From positions 62,001-126,000 of the forward strand of contig NZ_FNHZ01000004.1 in NCBI RefSeq assembly GCF_900103815.1: a stretch of DNA of 64,000 bases, written 5' to 3'. How positions within the stretch are numbered: position 1 is the stretch's first letter; each line of letters begins with the position of its first letter. Shown in pieces: positions 1 to 10,000 of this stretch. Below the pieces are notes generated by a model. It was not told the DNA's origin. It saw nothing but the letters and a program-made list of their open reading frames with translations, and searched no databases. This DNA is from Lachnospira pectinoschiza (lineage in GTDB: Bacteria > Bacillota > Clostridia > Lachnospirales > Lachnospiraceae). The translations under genes and the position numbers were made by a program.

Positions 1-425
1 TTGAATTCGATATGGTATGTTGCTCCACAACCTACACATGCTCTTCTTCCGCCCATTCTCTTAATGATGTTCTCATCTGGTACTTCAACATTAATAGCGA
101 AATCTACTGATTCTCCATTAGCTGCTAATGCCTTATCGAGAGCTTCTGCCTGTGGAATTGTTCTTGGGAATCCATCTAATACATATCCATTAGCTGCATC
201 TGGCTGCTTGAATCTATCCATAATTAAATCTACTACTAATTCATCTGGTACAAGTTCACCCTTGTCCATGTATGTCTTAGCCTTCTGACCTAATTCTGTG
301 TTATTCTTGATATTCGCTCTAAAAATATCTCCTGTTGAAATGTGTGGAATTGAATACTTTGCTGCAATTCTCTTAGCCTGTGTTCCTTTTCCTGCACCTG
401 GTGCACCTAACATAATAATCTTCAT
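1..425 (-). CDS. adk: Adenylate kinase, 3' end outside window
   Basis: Converts ATP and AMP to two ADP in the cytoplasm. The first 141 codons are present and the gene runs off the left edge. Read from the ATG at 425, it shows the P-loop GAPGAGKGT (residues 7-15), the AMP-site DGFPRT region (about 84-89) and the start of a LID domain with Cys130 and Cys133 (CVGC). This is the zinc-binding LID type common in Gram-positives. The start follows GGAGG with an 8-base spacer. It is the last visible gene of the spc operon, directly after secY as in other Firmicutes, but separated by 160 bases with a hairpin. Identity is certain from motifs and position. Confidence 0.96.
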   Translation of the reverse strand, partial: MKIIMLGAPGAGKGTQAKRIAAKYSIPHISTGDIFRANIKNNTELGQKAKTYMDKGELVPDELVVDLIMDRFKQPDAANGYVLDGFPRTIPQAEALDKALAANGESVDFAINVEVPDENIIKRMGGRRACVGCGATYHIEF

Positions 426-536
426 TGATAAATCCTCCATTCAATATAACTAGTTCTATATGAAATCGCATAAATTGCGGTTAGATTTCTATTTTAATTG
501 TCATTTACTACATTTTCTCTTTAACACAAATACAGA

Positions 537-562
537 CTTACCTAGGATTTCTCCCAGGTAAG
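537..562 (-). terminator. Hairpin between secY and adk
   Basis: CTTACCTAGG and CCAGGTAAG form a stem of about 9 bp just past the secY stop. Only a weak T-rich tail follows on the minus strand, so it may be a partial terminator or a processing or stabilising hairpin and not a full stop before adk. Confidence 0.45.
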
Positions 563-585
563 CCCATTATATATCTTTTAATCAA

Positions 586-1905
586 TTACTCAGATAAAAA
601 TCCTTTGTAATAACGATTAACCATCTGTGCTTCGATCTGCTTTAATGTCTCAAGAACAACACCAACAATAATGATGATTGATGTTCCACCAAATGAAATA
701 CTTGCATTGAAGAATCCAGTACAAGCGATTGGTATAAGAGCTACAATAAGTAAACCTACCGCACCAACGAATACGATATAATTAAGTATCTTATTAAGAT
801 AATCACTAGTAGATTTTCCTGGTGTGATACCTGGAACTACTCCACCAGCTTTCTTTAAGTTATCCGCTACCTGTATTGGGTTGAATGTAATTGATGTATA
901 GAAGTATGCAAATATAATAAGCAATACTACATAAAGAATTAATCCAAGTGAATACTTAGGGTAACTTACTCTGCACCAGTAAGATGAGCTTAAATATCTT
1001 GTCCACTCATATGACTTACCAAATAACTGAGCAACAATTACAGGGAACTGCATAAGTGATGATGCGAAAATAACTGGCATAACACCTGCAGTATTAACCT
1101 TTAATGGGATATTAGTTGACTGTCCGCCAACCTGCTTTCTTCCTGCAACCTTCTGTGAGTATTGAACAGGAATTCTTCTTTCGCCATCCTGAAGGATAAC
1201 TACTAAAATTACCATTATTACAACAATAGCTAAGATAACAGCTGCTGCTAAAACACCCTTTGCTGGTGTCTGTGTTGCTACGTAAGAGCTGAATAATGTA
1301 GCGAAATCACTTGGCATTCCTGAGATAATATTAATTAATAATACAATTGAAATACCATTTCCTACACCGTTTTCAGTAATTCTCTCACCTAACCACATAA
1401 GTGCTGCTGAACCTGCTGTAAGTGCAATAACTACAACAATGATTGCTACAACGTAATGAAGTGTACTAAATCCTTCATATCCTGCAATTAAACCTGATCT
1501 ACCAAATCCAACTGCCATTGCGATACTTTCAACAAGTGATAAACCGATTGTTACGTATCTTGTTATAGCTGCAATCTTCTTTCTACCGTCCTCGCCCTCT
1601 TTTTGCATTTCTTCCAATTTTGGAATTGCAATTGTAAGTAACTGCATTATGATCGAAGATGTGATATATGGTGTAATGCTAAGTGCAAAGAGGGACATTC
1701 TTTCGAATGAACCTCCTGTAAATGCACTAAGATAATCCAAATCACCGGTATTAATTCCACTAAGTAAGCTACTAAAGTAATCAGTATCTACACCAGGAAT
1801 CGGAAGAAGACTTCCTATTCTTACAACAACTAAAATTGCTAATGTGTATAATATCTTTTTTCTTATGTCTTTATTTTTAAAAGCGCCTACAAGTGTCTTA
1901 AACAT
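586..1905 (-). CDS. secY: Preprotein translocase channel subunit SecY
   Basis: Forms the protein-conducting channel of the SecYEG translocon in the cytoplasmic membrane. The product is 439 aa, the usual length, with about ten hydrophobic segments. The N-terminus (KDIRKKILYTLAILVVVRIG) and the plug-region motif LPIPGVD are typical SecY. The ATG lies one base after the rplO stop, and its GAGGTGAT ribosome binding site lies inside the end of rplO, so the two are translationally linked. secE is in the second ribosomal cluster (42084-42284). Nothing looks unusual. Confidence 0.97.
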   Translation of the reverse strand: MFKTLVGAFKNKDIRKKILYTLAILVVVRIGSLLPIPGVDTDYFSSLLSGINTGDLDYLSAFTGGSFERMSLFALSITPYITSSIIMQLLTIAIPKLEEMQKEGEDGRKKIAAITRYVTIGLSLVESIAMAVGFGRSGLIAGYEGFSTLHYVVAIIVVVIALTAGSAALMWLGERITENGVGNGISIVLLINIISGMPSDFATLFSSYVATQTPAKGVLAAAVILAIVVIMVILVVILQDGERRIPVQYSQKVAGRKQVGGQSTNIPLKVNTAGVMPVIFASSLMQFPVIVAQLFGKSYEWTRYLSSSYWCRVSYPKYSLGLILYVVLLIIFAYFYTSITFNPIQVADNLKKAGGVVPGITPGKSTSDYLNKILNYIVFVGAVGLLIVALIPIACTGFFNASISFGGTSIIIIVGVVLETLKQIEAQMVNRYYKGFLSE

Positions 1906-1906
1906 A

Positions 1907-2347
1907 CTAGATCACCTCGCAAGTTCCGCCGAGAGCTTCGATCTTCTCCTTAGCTGCAGCACTGAATGCGTTAGCCTTAACTGTAAGCTTCTTTGTAAGC
2001 TCACCGTTTGCAAGAATCTTTACGCCGTCCTTAGTATCTTTAACAATACCTGTCTCAATTAAAGTTTCGATTGATACTTCTGAACCGTTATCAAATCTTT
2101 CTAATGTAGAAACATTGATAGCTACGAATTCCTTACGATTTCTGTTAGTGAAACCTCTCTTAGGAATTCTTCTATATAATGGCATCTGGCCACCTTCAAA
2201 ACCAGGTCTTGGTGCTCCTGAACGAGCCTTCTGGCCCTTGTGTCCCTTACCAGCTGTCTTGCCGTTACCTGAACCGTGACCACGACCTCTTCTGAAATTA
2301 TCACTCTGAACTGAACCTTCTGCAGGTCTTAAATTAGATAAATCCAT
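1907..2347 (-). CDS. rplO: 50S ribosomal protein L15
   Basis: Late-assembling large-subunit protein of 146 aa. The Gly/Arg/Lys-rich N-terminal extension (about residues 10-50, with [20 protein letters not shown]) is the hallmark of L15 and threads into 23S rRNA. The globular C-terminus ends [10 protein letters not shown]. It lies between rpmD and secY, its standard spc-operon place. It starts at the ATG preceded by AAGGAGGTGC. Confidence 0.97.
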   Translation of the reverse strand: MDLSNLRPAEGSVQSDNFRRGRGHGSGNGKTAGKGHKGQKARSGAPRPGFEGGQMPLYRRIPKRGFTNRNRKEFVAINVSTLERFDNGSEVSIETLIETGIVKDTKDGVKILANGELTKKLTVKANAFSAAAKEKIEALGGTCEVI

Positions 2348-2374
2348 TCTTGCACCTCCTTCTATTATTTTATA

Positions 2375-2560
2375 TTAAATTTCTTCTACCTTTAACATAT
2401 AACCAATCTGCTGAATCTGTCCTCTTGTAGCAGCATTATCTGGAAGTTCTACTGTCTTGTGAAGCTTTGTAAGACCCATAGCTTCAACAGTTCTTCTATG
2501 CTTAGGAACAGCACTGATTGGAGACTTAACTAAAGTTATTCTTAACTTCTTATCAGCCAT
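2375..2560 (-). CDS. rpmD: 50S ribosomal protein L30
   Basis: Small large-subunit protein of 61 aa. The chosen start is the MADKKLRITL methionine, because GGAGG followed by TTAAA lies directly before it. The open frame reaches 18 bases further upstream, but that part overlaps the Shine-Dalgarno. The core IRITLVKS..KHRRTVEAMGL fits bacterial L30. It sits between rpsE and rplO as usual. Confidence 0.95.
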   Translation of the reverse strand: MADKKLRITLVKSPISAVPKHRRTVEAMGLTKLHKTVELPDNAATRGQIQQIGYMLKVEEI

Positions 2561-2601
2561 TTTAACCTCCATCTGCACCTTTTATGGTGCTAAACAATTT
2601 C

Positions 2602-3111
2602 TTAGCCTAAGATTTCTTCAACTGACTTACCACGAAGTCTTGCAACTTCTTCTGGAGTCTTCATAGCCTGAAGACCAGCGATTGTAGCTAATACTACATT
2701 CTGCTTATTATTAGAACCAAGTGACTTTGTACGAATGTTTCTAATACCTACTAATTCAAGTACTGAACGAGCAGGACCACCAGCGATAATACCAGTACCT
2801 TCTGGAGCTCTCTTTAAAAGAACTGTTGCTCCACCGAACTTACCGATGAAATCATGTGGTACTGAACCATTCTCATCCATTGGAATTTCTACTAAATGCT
2901 TGATGGCATCTTCCTTTCCCTTGCGGATAGCTTCAGGAACTTCAGCTGCCTTACCAACACCAGCGCCAACGTGACCATTACGATCACCAACAACTACTAA
3001 AGCTGCAAAACGCATATTACGTCCACCTTTTACAACCTTAACTACGCGCTTGATTGATACTACGTTATCGTCTAATTCTAGCTGACTAGCATCAATAATT
3101 GTACGTTTCAT
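2602..3111 (-). CDS. rpsE: 30S ribosomal protein S5
   Basis: Small-subunit protein of 169 aa at the mRNA entry site, involved in decoding accuracy and helicase activity. It has the N-terminal double-stranded-RNA-binding-like domain (about 9-75, with [18 protein letters not shown]) and a C-terminal domain with [16 protein letters not shown] and TKSLGSNN. Length and position between rplR and rpmD are standard. Confidence 0.97.
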   Translation of the reverse strand: MKRTIIDASQLELDDNVVSIKRVVKVVKGGRNMRFAALVVVGDRNGHVGAGVGKAAEVPEAIRKGKEDAIKHLVEIPMDENGSVPHDFIGKFGGATVLLKRAPEGTGIIAGGPARSVLELVGIRNIRTKSLGSNNKQNVVLATIAGLQAMKTPEEVARLRGKSVEEILG

Positions 3112-3130
3112 ACTGTTTTCTCCCTTCCGC

Positions 3131-3499
3131 TTAGAACTGGAGGCCAGCTTCTCTTGCTGCCTCTGCTAATGCCTTTACTTTACCTTGATATATGAATCCG
3201 CCTCTGTCATAAACGACAGTTGTAATTCCCTTTTCTAATGCCTTCTTAGCAACTACAGTACCTACTACTGTTGCAGCCTCAACATTATTAGTCTTCTCTA
3301 CTTCAGCCTTAACGTCAGCGTCAAGTGTTGATGCAGAAACAAGTGTCTTACCAACTGTGTCGTCAATAATCTGAGCGTACATATGATTGTTACTTCTGAA
3401 AACAGCTAAACGTGGTCTTTCAGTTGTTCCGCTGAAACGGTTACGTGTTCTCTTATGCTTTGCTTCACGAACTAATGCTCTTGACTTCTTACTAACCAT
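3131..3499 (-). CDS. rplR: 50S ribosomal protein L18
   Basis: Binds 5S rRNA in the central protuberance with L5. The product is 122 aa starting at [14 protein letters not shown] three codons upstream is part of the GGAGTG ribosome binding site, so the ATG at 3499 is preferred. The [20 protein letters not shown] and [21 protein letters not shown] segments are diagnostic. Confidence 0.96.
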   Translation of the reverse strand: MVSKKSRALVREAKHKRTRNRFSGTTERPRLAVFRSNNHMYAQIIDDTVGKTLVSASTLDADVKAEVEKTNNVEAATVVGTVVAKKALEKGITTVVYDRGGFIYQGKVKALAEAAREAGLQF

Positions 3500-3516
3500 T
3501 ATATTCACTCCTTTAA

Positions 3517-4059
3517 TTATTTCTTACCAGTCTTACCAACCTTACGTCTGATTACTTCATCAGCATACTTGATACCCTTACCCTTATATGGTTCTGGAGC
3601 TCTCTTAGATCTGATTTCAGCTGCGTACTGGCCAACTTTTTCTTTATTAATACCCTTAACAAAAATGATGTTCTGTCCATCAAGAGTTGTTTCAATTCCT
3701 TCTGGATCTTCCATCTCTACAGGATGTGAGTAACCTAATGAAAGGATTAACTTCTTACCCTGCTTCTGTGCTCTATAACCAACACCGTTAACTTCAAGCT
3801 TCTTCTCGTAGCCTTCTGTTACACCGATTACCATGTTGTTAATAAGAGTTCTTGTTAAGCCGTGTAATGACTTCATCTTCTTTAAGTCGTTAGGTCTTGA
3901 AACAACAACTTCACTACCTTCAACCTTAATGTCCATTTCTGCAGGTAAAACTCTTTCGAGTGTTCCCTTAGGACCCTTTACAGTCACTTTATTATTTTCT
4001 GCTAATTCAACTGTAACACCAGCTGGAATAGCGATAGGCATTCTTCCTATACGTGACAT
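3517..4059 (-). CDS. rplF: 50S ribosomal protein L6
   Basis: Large-subunit protein near the factor-binding site. The product is 180 aa from [15 protein letters not shown]. The upstream GTG lies inside AGGAGGTGCAC and is rejected as the start. Two L6 repeats are visible, and the C-terminal [22 protein letters not shown] signature is conserved. Spacing to rplR is short (17 bases). A 140-base gap with an inverted repeat separates it from rpsH. Confidence 0.96.
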   Translation of the reverse strand: MSRIGRMPIAIPAGVTVELAENNKVTVKGPKGTLERVLPAEMDIKVEGSEVVVSRPNDLKKMKSLHGLTRTLINNMVIGVTEGYEKKLEVNGVGYRAQKQGKKLILSLGYSHPVEMEDPEGIETTLDGQNIIFVKGINKEKVGQYAAEIRSKRAPEPYKGKGIKYADEVIRRKVGKTGKK

Positions 4060-4082
4060 GCCGTGCACCTCCTAAAAATTAT

Positions 4083-4119
4083 TAAGAAAACATTTACAAT
4101 GATAGGAATATGTTTTCTT
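4083..4119 (-). repeat. Inverted repeat in rpsH-rplF spacer
   Basis: AAGAAAACAT and ATGTTTTCTT form perfect 10-bp arms around about 16 bases in the unusually long rpsH-rplF gap. There is no T-run, so it is more likely a processing or translational control hairpin than a terminator. Confidence 0.5.
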
Positions 4120-4200
4120 GATTGGGTTAATAGTTATAGGATCATAAAATAAATCCGAACGATTTAATTATACTTAAAATCCTTAGTAACGTCTATATAA

Positions 4201-4596
4201 TTACCAAACGAAGCAAAGAACTTCTCCGCCTACGCCGAGCTTTCTAGCTTCCTTATCTGTTACAACACCCTTGTTTGTTGAGATAATTGCAACACCAAGA
4301 CCACCTAAAACCTTAGGAAGATCTGTCTTGCTAGCATAAACTCTAAGACCTGGCTTAGAAATTCTCTGAAGTCCAGAAATGATCTTTTCATTCTTATCCT
4401 TACCATACTTTAAAGTAACGCGGATATCCTTGAAGTTTCCATTTTCAACAACTTCATAAGACTTAATGTAACCCTCATCTAAAAGAATCTTAGCGATTGA
4501 AAGCTTCATCTTAGATGCTGGAATATCAACTGTGTCGTGCTTTGCTGTATTTGCATTACGAATTCTTGTAAGCATATCTGCAATTGGATCTGTCAT
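4201..4596 (-). CDS. rpsH: 30S ribosomal protein S8
   Basis: Central-domain small-subunit protein that binds 16S rRNA helix 21. It is the autoregulator of the spc operon in E. coli. The product is 131 aa from [15 protein letters not shown], chosen because AAGGAGGAAATATTA lies directly before it. An 8-codon upstream extension overlaps that site. The C-terminal [22 protein letters not shown] is canonical. It is flanked on both sides by gaps rich in hairpins, which is unusual inside this operon. Confidence 0.96.
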   Translation of the reverse strand: MTDPIADMLTRIRNANTAKHDTVDIPASKMKLSIAKILLDEGYIKSYEVVENGNFKDIRVTLKYGKDKNEKIISGLQRISKPGLRVYASKTDLPKVLGGLGVAIISTNKGVVTDKEARKLGVGGEVLCFVW

Positions 4597-4626
4597 TAAT
4601 ATTTCCTCCTTATAATTCACTGGTTT

Positions 4627-4745
4627 CCAGCTTTATTGCTGGACTACGTCAATTGTTTGCACATAATGTGCATTAAGTTGATAACAACTTAAAATATATT
4701 GCTTAAAGCAAGATTTTATCGTTGCAAGTTCAAAGAACTTGCAAC
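4627..4745 (-). promoter_or_regulatory. Four consecutive hairpins between rpsN and rpsH
   Basis: Palindromes occur at 4627-4642 (CCAGC/GCTGG), 4658-4672 (TGCACA/TGTGCA), 4675-4690 (AAGTTG/CAACTT) and 4721-4745 (GTTGCAAGTTC/GAACTTGCAAC, 11-bp stem, 3-base loop). None has a T-run. Their position just upstream of rpsH suggests an RNA control or processing region. The function is inferred. Confidence 0.45.
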
Positions 4746-4758
4746 AATTATATTAATC

Positions 4759-4944
4759 TTACCAAGAAGCCTTTTTAACACCAGGGATCTGACCCTTGTA
4801 TGCTAATTCACGGAAGCAAATTCTGCAGATTCCGTACTTTCTTAAAACAGAATGTGGACGACCACAAATTGTACAACGTGTGTATGCTCTAGTAGAGAAC
4901 TTTGGTTTTCTCTGCTGCTTTACTTTCATAGAAGTCTTAGCCAT
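4759..4944 (-). CDS. rpsN: 30S ribosomal protein S14, zinc-binding type Z
   Basis: Short (61 aa) S14 of the zinc-ribbon class, with Cys24, Cys27, Cys40 and Cys43 (CTIC and CRIC). Many Firmicutes use this form constitutively and may swap in a zinc-free paralogue under zinc limitation. It binds the 3' domain of 16S rRNA in the small-subunit head. Position between rplE and rpsH is standard. Confidence 0.96.
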   Translation of the reverse strand: MAKTSMKVKQQRKPKFSTRAYTRCTICGRPHSVLRKYGICRICFRELAYKGQIPGVKKASW

Positions 4945-4960
4945 AATTTACCTCCTTATA

Positions 4961-5503
4961 TTAATTCTTCTTGAATGGCATGTTGAATAATCTTAATAAT
5001 TCACGTGCTTCTTCATCTGTGTTAGCTGTAGTTGTGATGATAACATCCATACCTCTAACCTTATCTACCTTATCATATTCGATTTCTGGGAAGATAATCT
5101 GCTCCTTGATACCAAGTGCATAGTTACCTCTTCCATCGAATGAGTTAGCGCTTACGCCTCTAAAGTCACGTACACGTGGAAGTGCAAGATTTACTAATCT
5201 ATCAAGGAATTCGTACATCTTTTCACCACGTAATGTAACCTTACAACCAATTGCCTGACCTTCTCTTAACTTGAAGTTAGCAATTGAATTCTTAGCTCTT
5301 GTAAGAACTGCCTTCTGACCTGCGATTGTCTCGAGATCCTTTACTGCTGCGTCAAGAACCTTAGAATTTTCCTTAGCTTCACCAACGCCCATATTTATAG
5401 TGATCTTATCGATCTTTGGAACCATCATTGGGTTCTTATAACCGAACTTTTCAGTCATCTTCTTAGCGATTTCATTATCATACTGTTCTCTAAGTCTACT
5501 CAA
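4961..5503 (-). CDS. rplE: 50S ribosomal protein L5
   Basis: 5S rRNA-binding protein of the central protuberance, 180 aa, starting [16 protein letters not shown]. The [11 protein letters not shown] block and the C-terminal [20 protein letters not shown] block are family signatures. It lies between rplX and rpsN with short spacings, co-transcribed in the spc operon. Confidence 0.97.
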   Translation of the reverse strand: MSRLREQYDNEIAKKMTEKFGYKNPMMVPKIDKITINMGVGEAKENSKVLDAAVKDLETIAGQKAVLTRAKNSIANFKLREGQAIGCKVTLRGEKMYEFLDRLVNLALPRVRDFRGVSANSFDGRGNYALGIKEQIIFPEIEYDKVDKVRGMDVIITTTANTDEEARELLRLFNMPFKKN

Positions 5504-5524
5504 AATTATTGCCTCCTTCCTCGA

Positions 5525-5836
5525 TTAATCGATAGCCTTTCCTGTTGCCTTAGCAACACGAACTTTCTTGCCATCCTTTACTTCGTAACCAATCTTTGTT
5601 GCCTTACCGTTTACTGAGTAAGCAATGTTAGATATATCGATTGGTGCTTCCTGATGGAGAATTCCACCCTGCTGATTAGCAGCACTTGGCTTAGCATGCT
5701 TAGTAACCATGTTAATACCTTCAACTACTGCTGTGTGGTTCTTAGCATTAACTGTTAATACCTTGCCTTCTTTGCCCTTGTCCTTACCTGCGATAACAAC
5801 AACTGTATCGCCCTTTTTAATTCTAACAGCTGACAT
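5525..5836 (-). CDS. rplX: 50S ribosomal protein L24
   Basis: Assembly-initiator protein of the large subunit, 103 aa from MSAVRIKKGDTVVVIAGKDKG, which is the KOW motif. The start is placed by AGGAGGTGCCGA directly upstream. The longer open frame begins inside rplN. The C-terminus is the usual basic IGYEVKDGKKVRVAK. Confidence 0.96.
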   Translation of the reverse strand: MSAVRIKKGDTVVVIAGKDKGKEGKVLTVNAKNHTAVVEGINMVTKHAKPSAANQQGGILHQEAPIDISNIAYSVNGKATKIGYEVKDGKKVRVAKATGKAID

Positions 5837-5846
5837 TCGGCACCTC

Positions 5847-6215
5847 CTATAATACTTCTGGAGCAAGAGAAACGATCTTCATGAACTTCTTTTCTCTTAA
5901 CTCTCTAGCTACTGGTCCAAAGATACGAGTTCCCTTTGGAGTATTATCATCTTTAATGATAACAGCAGCATTCTCGTCAAATTTAATATATGAACCGTCC
6001 TTACGACGTGCGCCCTTTACAGAACGTACTACAACGGCCTTAACAACATCGCCCTTCTTAACAACGCCGCCTGGTGTTGCTTCTTTAACAGAAGCGACGA
6101 TAACATCACCGATATTTGCATATCTTCTTGTAGATCCGCCCATAACTCGGATGCAAAGAATTTCCTTAGCACCTGTGTTATCAGCAACCTTAAGTCTGGT
6201 TTCCTGTTGTACCAT
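5847..6215 (-). CDS. rplN: 50S ribosomal protein L14
   Basis: Binds 23S rRNA and forms an intersubunit bridge. The product is 122 aa, the standard length. [18 protein letters not shown] and [11 protein letters not shown] are conserved L14 signatures. It sits between rpsQ and rplX. Confidence 0.97.
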   Translation of the reverse strand: MVQQETRLKVADNTGAKEILCIRVMGGSTRRYANIGDVIVASVKEATPGGVVKKGDVVKAVVVRSVKGARRKDGSYIKFDENAAVIIKDDNTPKGTRIFGPVARELREKKFMKIVSLAPEVL

Positions 6216-6283
6216 AGTACTACCCCTTTCAGTAATATATGTCTCATTCGTACTTTACGAATGTGTTTACTAAAATTAATTAA

Positions 6284-6541
6284 TTACTTAGCTCTGCTGA
6301 TAATTTCAACTAATCTCCATCTCTTATCCTTAGATAAAGGTCTTGTTTCCATTACCTTTACTACGTCACCGATTAAGCATTCGTTGTTTTCATCATGAGC
6401 CTTAAGCTTATATGTTCTCTTTACAATCTTGTTGTAAAGTGGATGTTTAACGTTATCTTCTACTGCAACTACGATAGTCTTATCCATCTTGTTGCTGACA
6501 ACCTTACCTGTACGAGTTTTTCTTAAATTTCTCTCTTCCAC
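6284..6541 (-). CDS. rpsQ: 30S ribosomal protein S17
   Basis: Primary 16S rRNA-binding protein of the body, 85 aa with an OB fold. The [21 protein letters not shown] and [21 protein letters not shown] blocks are typical. It is placed between rpmC and rplN as in all S10-spc clusters. Confidence 0.97.
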   Translation of the reverse strand: MEERNLRKTRTGKVVSNKMDKTIVVAVEDNVKHPLYNKIVKRTYKLKAHDENNECLIGDVVKVMETRPLSKDKRWRLVEIISRAK

Positions 6542-6586
6542 AGTTGTACTCCTTTCTTAGGATTAATTTATCATCCAGCTTAGCAA

Positions 6587-6787
6587 TTAAGCATTTTTCT
6601 GTGCAATTACAGTCTGGATTCTAGCGATATTCTTACGAACATCTTTAATTCTGCTTGTGTTATCCAACTGATTAGTTGCGTTCTGGAATCTTAAATTGAA
6701 AAGTTCCTTCTTAGCAGCTACTAATTCTTCATTTAACTCTGCAGCTGATTTTGCCTTTAAATCTTCTACATACTTATTAATTTTCAC
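6587..6787 (-). CDS. rpmC: 50S ribosomal protein L29
   Basis: Two-helix protein at the exit tunnel near the SRP and trigger factor docking site. The product is 66 aa when started at the GTG at 6787 (reads [11 protein letters not shown]), which lies about 8 bases after GGCGG. A second GTG three codons upstream overlaps that site. The start overlaps the last codons of rplP, so translation is probably coupled. The [22 protein letters not shown] block is diagnostic. Confidence 0.94.
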   Translation of the reverse strand: MKINKYVEDLKAKSAAELNEELVAAKKELFNLRFQNATNQLDNTSRIKDVRKNIARIQTVIAQKNA

Positions 6788-7214
6788 TGTTATCACCGCC
6801 TTCTAAGTCTGCACGTGAAACGATCTTACACTTGCATGGAAGCTTATGAGTAGCAAGACGAAGAGCTTCTCTAGCTGTCTCCTCTGCTACGCCTGAGATC
6901 TCGAACATAACACGTCCAGGTTTAACTACTGCTACCCAGCACTCTAAGTTACCTTTACCTTTACCCATACGTACGCCGATAGGCTTACCTGTAACAGGCT
7001 TGTCTGGGAAAATCTTAATAAATACTTTACCGCCACGCTTGATATATCTTGTCATAGCAACTCTGGCTGCTTCTATCTGATTAGACTTGATCCAGCATGG
7101 TTCTGTTGCAACGATACCGAAATCGCCGTATGCAAGAGTGTTACCTCTTGTTGCCTTACCAGCCATAGAACCACGGAACTGTCTACGATGTTTAACTCTC
7201 TTAGGTAGTAACAT
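6777..7214 (-). CDS. rplP: 50S ribosomal protein L16
   Basis: Large-subunit protein near the A site and peptidyl transferase centre, 145 aa. It starts [15 protein letters not shown] with an ATG that shares its A with the rpsC stop (TAATG), so translation is coupled. The C-terminal [25 protein letters not shown] is typical. It overlaps rpmC by 11 bases. Confidence 0.97.
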   Translation of the reverse strand: MLLPKRVKHRRQFRGSMAGKATRGNTLAYGDFGIVATEPCWIKSNQIEAARVAMTRYIKRGGKVFIKIFPDKPVTGKPIGVRMGKGKGNLECWVAVVKPGRVMFEISGVAEETAREALRLATHKLPCKCKIVSRADLEGGDNSEN

Positions 7215-7888
7215 TACTTATCGCTCCCTTCCTTAACATTAACCTTAGCGTTAGCCTTAGTAGGAAGAACCTCGCCTTCGTAAATCCAAACCTTAACGCC
7301 AACCTTACCATATGTTGTGTTAGCTTCTGCAAAACCATAATTGATATCTGCACGAAGTGTCTGAAGAGGAATTGTACCCTCACTGTAAAATTCTGTACGA
7401 GCCATATCAGCACCGCCAAGACGTCCAGAACAGCTTGTCTTGATACCCTTAGCGCCCTGCTTCATTGTTCTGCCCATGCATGACTTCATAGCTCTTCTGA
7501 AAGAGATACGATTCTCTAACTGCTGAGCGATGTTTTCAGCTACTAACTGAGCATCACGATCTGGTCTCTTAACTTCCTTAATATCGATGCTTAATCTCTT
7601 AGCAGATGTCATCTTTTCAACCTGCTTCTTTAAAGCTTCGATTTCAGATCCGCCCTTACCGATTACAACACCAGGCTTAGCTGTGTGGATAATAATCTTA
7701 AGTCTATCTGAAGCTCTCTCAATTTCGATCTTTGAAATTCCTGCAGCATAAAGCTTCTTCTTAAGGAATTTTCTTATGTTATAGTCTTCAACAAGGTTAT
7801 CAGCGAATGCATCTTCTGCATACCACTTTGAGTCCCAGTCAGAAATGACACCGACTCTTAAACCATGTGGGTTAACTTTCTGTCCCAT
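7214..7888 (-). CDS. rpsC: 30S ribosomal protein S3
   Basis: Head protein of the small subunit that lines the mRNA entry channel. The product is 224 aa with a KH domain ([17 protein letters not shown], about residues 78-95) and the C-terminal S3 domain ([20 protein letters not shown]). It starts [13 protein letters not shown]. It overlaps rplP by one base. Confidence 0.97.
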   Translation of the reverse strand: MGQKVNPHGLRVGVISDWDSKWYAEDAFADNLVEDYNIRKFLKKKLYAAGISKIEIERASDRLKIIIHTAKPGVVIGKGGSEIEALKKQVEKMTSAKRLSIDIKEVKRPDRDAQLVAENIAQQLENRISFRRAMKSCMGRTMKQGAKGIKTSCSGRLGGADMARTEFYSEGTIPLQTLRADINYGFAEANTTYGKVGVKVWIYEGEVLPTKANAKVNVKEGSDK

Positions 7889-7975
7889 AAAATCTCCTTT
7901 CTATTCTTTAGGAAATGTTTGATTTCATATTCTAATTTCAAGTAATCTTGAAACAATAAATCAAGTACCGATTAA

Positions 7976-8362
7976 TTATCTTTCATTAAGAATTACAGTG
8001 ATGTGGCTCATTCTCTTTTCGATTCTGTAAGCTCTACCCTGTGCTCTTGGATGTACTCTCTTCATTGTAGGTCCCTTGTTAGCGAAGCATTCTTCAACGA
8101 ATAACTTGCTTGGGTCCATACCATTATTGTTCTGAGCATTAGCTGCTGCAGACTTTAATAACTTCTCTATAAGTGATGAAGCATATCTTGGATTGTACAT
8201 AACGATACCAAGTGCTTCTTCAAGGCTCTTGCCTCTAATAGCATCTAATACGAAACAAGCCTTCTGAACAGATACTCTAGCGTAGCTTAACTTAGCGCTT
8301 GGTCTTGTATCCTTAACGGCGTTTCTTTCACGTTTAATTTGGGATCTATGTCCTGTTGCCAT
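7976..8362 (-). CDS. rplV: 50S ribosomal protein L22
   Basis: Lines the peptide exit tunnel. The loop tip is the KRVHPRAQGRAYRIEKRMSHI segment, a known site of macrolide resistance changes in other bacteria. The product is 128 aa with a slightly extended N-terminus (MATGHRSQIKRERNAVKDTRP) before the usual start of homology. Gaps of about 90 to 120 bases flank it. Confidence 0.96.
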   Translation of the reverse strand: MATGHRSQIKRERNAVKDTRPSAKLSYARVSVQKACFVLDAIRGKSLEEALGIVMYNPRYASSLIEKLLKSAAANAQNNNGMDPSKLFVEECFANKGPTMKRVHPRAQGRAYRIEKRMSHITVILNER

Positions 8363-8443
8363 GGATTAGTCCTCCTTTCAAAATTTCAAATGTATCCATT
8401 ATCTATATTAGTAATTACGATTTCTTTAATCGGGAATCCCCGC

Positions 8444-8467
8444 GGAAGACCCCTTTCGGGTTCTTCC
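8444..8467 (-). promoter_or_regulatory. Hairpin between rpsS and rplV
   Basis: GGAAGACCC and GGGTTCTTCC form a strong GC-rich stem with one bulge in the 118-base rpsS-rplV spacer. There is no T-run. It probably stabilises or processes the message; that role is inferred. Confidence 0.4.
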
Positions 8468-8480
8468 AAAGATTCATCTA

Positions 8481-8756
8481 TTATCTAGACTTCTTTTCGT
8501 CCTTACCGTGTCCTCTGTAAGTTCTTGTTGCAACGAACTCACCGAGCTTATGACCAACCATATCCTCTGTAACGAATACAGGAACATGCTTTCTTCCATC
8601 ATGAACAGCAATTGTATGTCCCACGAAACTTGGGAAAATTGTTGAACGACGAGACCATGTCTTGATGACCTGCTTATCGTTTGAAGCATTTAATGCATCA
8701 ACCTTCTTAAGTAAGCTAGCATCAGCGAAAGGTCCTTTCTTTAATGAACGAGCCAT
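8481..8756 (-). CDS. rpsS: 30S ribosomal protein S19
   Basis: Head protein of 91 aa that contacts S13 and t[22 protein letters not shown] and [22 protein letters not shown] are canonical. It follows rplB closely, with AAGGAGGTTTAACCT before its ATG. Confidence 0.97.
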   Translation of the reverse strand: MARSLKKGPFADASLLKKVDALNASNDKQVIKTWSRRSTIFPSFVGHTIAVHDGRKHVPVFVTEDMVGHKLGEFVATRTYRGHGKDEKKSR

Positions 8757-8806
8757 AGGTTAAACCTCCTTATAATCTTGTTTCTCAAAGTTACTAGGCA
8801 CTAATA

Positions 8807-9649
8807 TTACTTAATACCCTTTCCGTCTCTTCTTCTAATGATAAGCTTGTTAGAAGCCTTCTTCTTCTTACGAGTCTTAAGACCCATAGCAGGCTTACCC
8901 CAAGGTGTCATTGGGCTTGGACGACCAACTGGTGCTCTACCTTCACCACCACCGTGTGGATGGTCGTTAGGGTTCATAACAGAACCACGAACTGTAGGGC
9001 GGATACCCATATGTCTCTTACGTCCAGCCTTACCAAGATTAATAAGGTTGTGATCACCATTACCTACAACACCGATTGTTGCGCGGCAGATAATTGGAAC
9101 CATTCTCATTTCGCCAGAAGGTAATCTAAGTGTTGCATACTTACCTTCCTTAGCCATTAACTGAGCTGAGTTACCAGCAGAACGAACAAGCTGTCCACCC
9201 TTACCTGGATATAACTCGATATTGTGAACCTGTGTACCAACTGGAATTTCTGTGAATGGTAAGCAGTTACCAACTCTAACTTCAGCACCAGCACCGTTCT
9301 GTACTGTCATGCCATCTGTTAAACCAGCAGGTGCAAGGATATATGACTTCTCACCATCAGCGTAAGCGATAAGTGCGATGTTAGCAGTTCTGTTAGGATC
9401 GTATTCGATACCGATAACCTTAGCAGGAACTCCTTCCTTGTTTCTCTTAAAATCGATTACTCTGTACTTCTGCTTGCTTCCACCACCGTGGTGACGTACA
9501 GTAATCTTACCCTGGTTGTTACGACCAGCAGTCTTGCTCTTCTTAGCAAGTAATGACTTCTCAGGAGATGACTTTGTAATTTCAGAGAAATCTGAACCAG
9601 TCATGTTTCTTCTGGAAGGTGTATATGGGTTATATGTTTTAATTCCCAT
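8807..9649 (-). CDS. rplB: 50S ribosomal protein L2
   Basis: Core 23S rRNA-binding protein needed for subunit association and peptidyl transfer. The product is 280 aa. It carries the universally conserved loop with the catalytically important His ([20 protein letters not shown]) and the [16 protein letters not shown] block near the N-terminus. It lies between rplW and rpsS. Confidence 0.98.
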   Translation of the reverse strand: MGIKTYNPYTPSRRNMTGSDFSEITKSSPEKSLLAKKSKTAGRNNQGKITVRHHGGGSKQKYRVIDFKRNKEGVPAKVIGIEYDPNRTANIALIAYADGEKSYILAPAGLTDGMTVQNGAGAEVRVGNCLPFTEIPVGTQVHNIELYPGKGGQLVRSAGNSAQLMAKEGKYATLRLPSGEMRMVPIICRATIGVVGNGDHNLINLGKAGRKRHMGIRPTVRGSVMNPNDHPHGGGEGRAPVGRPSPMTPWGKPAMGLKTRKKKKASNKLIIRRRDGKGIK

Positions 9650-9697
9650 TTCTTTCTCCTTTCGGCTGTGTAATATTGTTTTCTACACGTCTATATC

Positions 9698-10000
9698 TTA
9701 AAGTCCTTCGAAGATTTCGATTTCCTTAGAATCAGCTGTTAACTGCACGATAGCCTTCTTTGTCTTAGCTGTGTAGCCCTGATCCTTTCTGTTAGCTCTC
9801 TTCTTCTTACCGTTGTTATTCATTGTGTTAACTGAAGCAACCTTTGTTCCTTCAAACATCTTCTCAACAGCTTCCTTAATCATAGTCTTGTTAGCGTCTG
9901 TATGAACTAAGAATGTATACTTCTTAGAAGCCATATCAGTCATTGACTTTTCTGTGATTACAGGCTTGAGGATTACATCATAATACTGAATATTTGCCAT
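9698..10000 (-). CDS. rplW: 50S ribosomal protein L23
   Basis: Exit-tunnel protein of 100 aa that docks trigger factor and SRP. It starts [19 protein letters not shown], the family signature. Its ATG shares a base with the rplD stop (TAATG), so translation is coupled. Confidence 0.96.
   Translation of the reverse strand: MANIQYYDVILKPVITEKSMTDMASKKYTFLVHTDANKTMIKEAVEKMFEGTKVASVNTMNNNGKKKRANRKDQGYTAKTKKAIVQLTADSKEIEIFEGL

Noticed and set aside
1..288. Open plus-strand frame at the left edge
   Set aside because: It is the antisense of adk, which has intact motifs on the minus strand.
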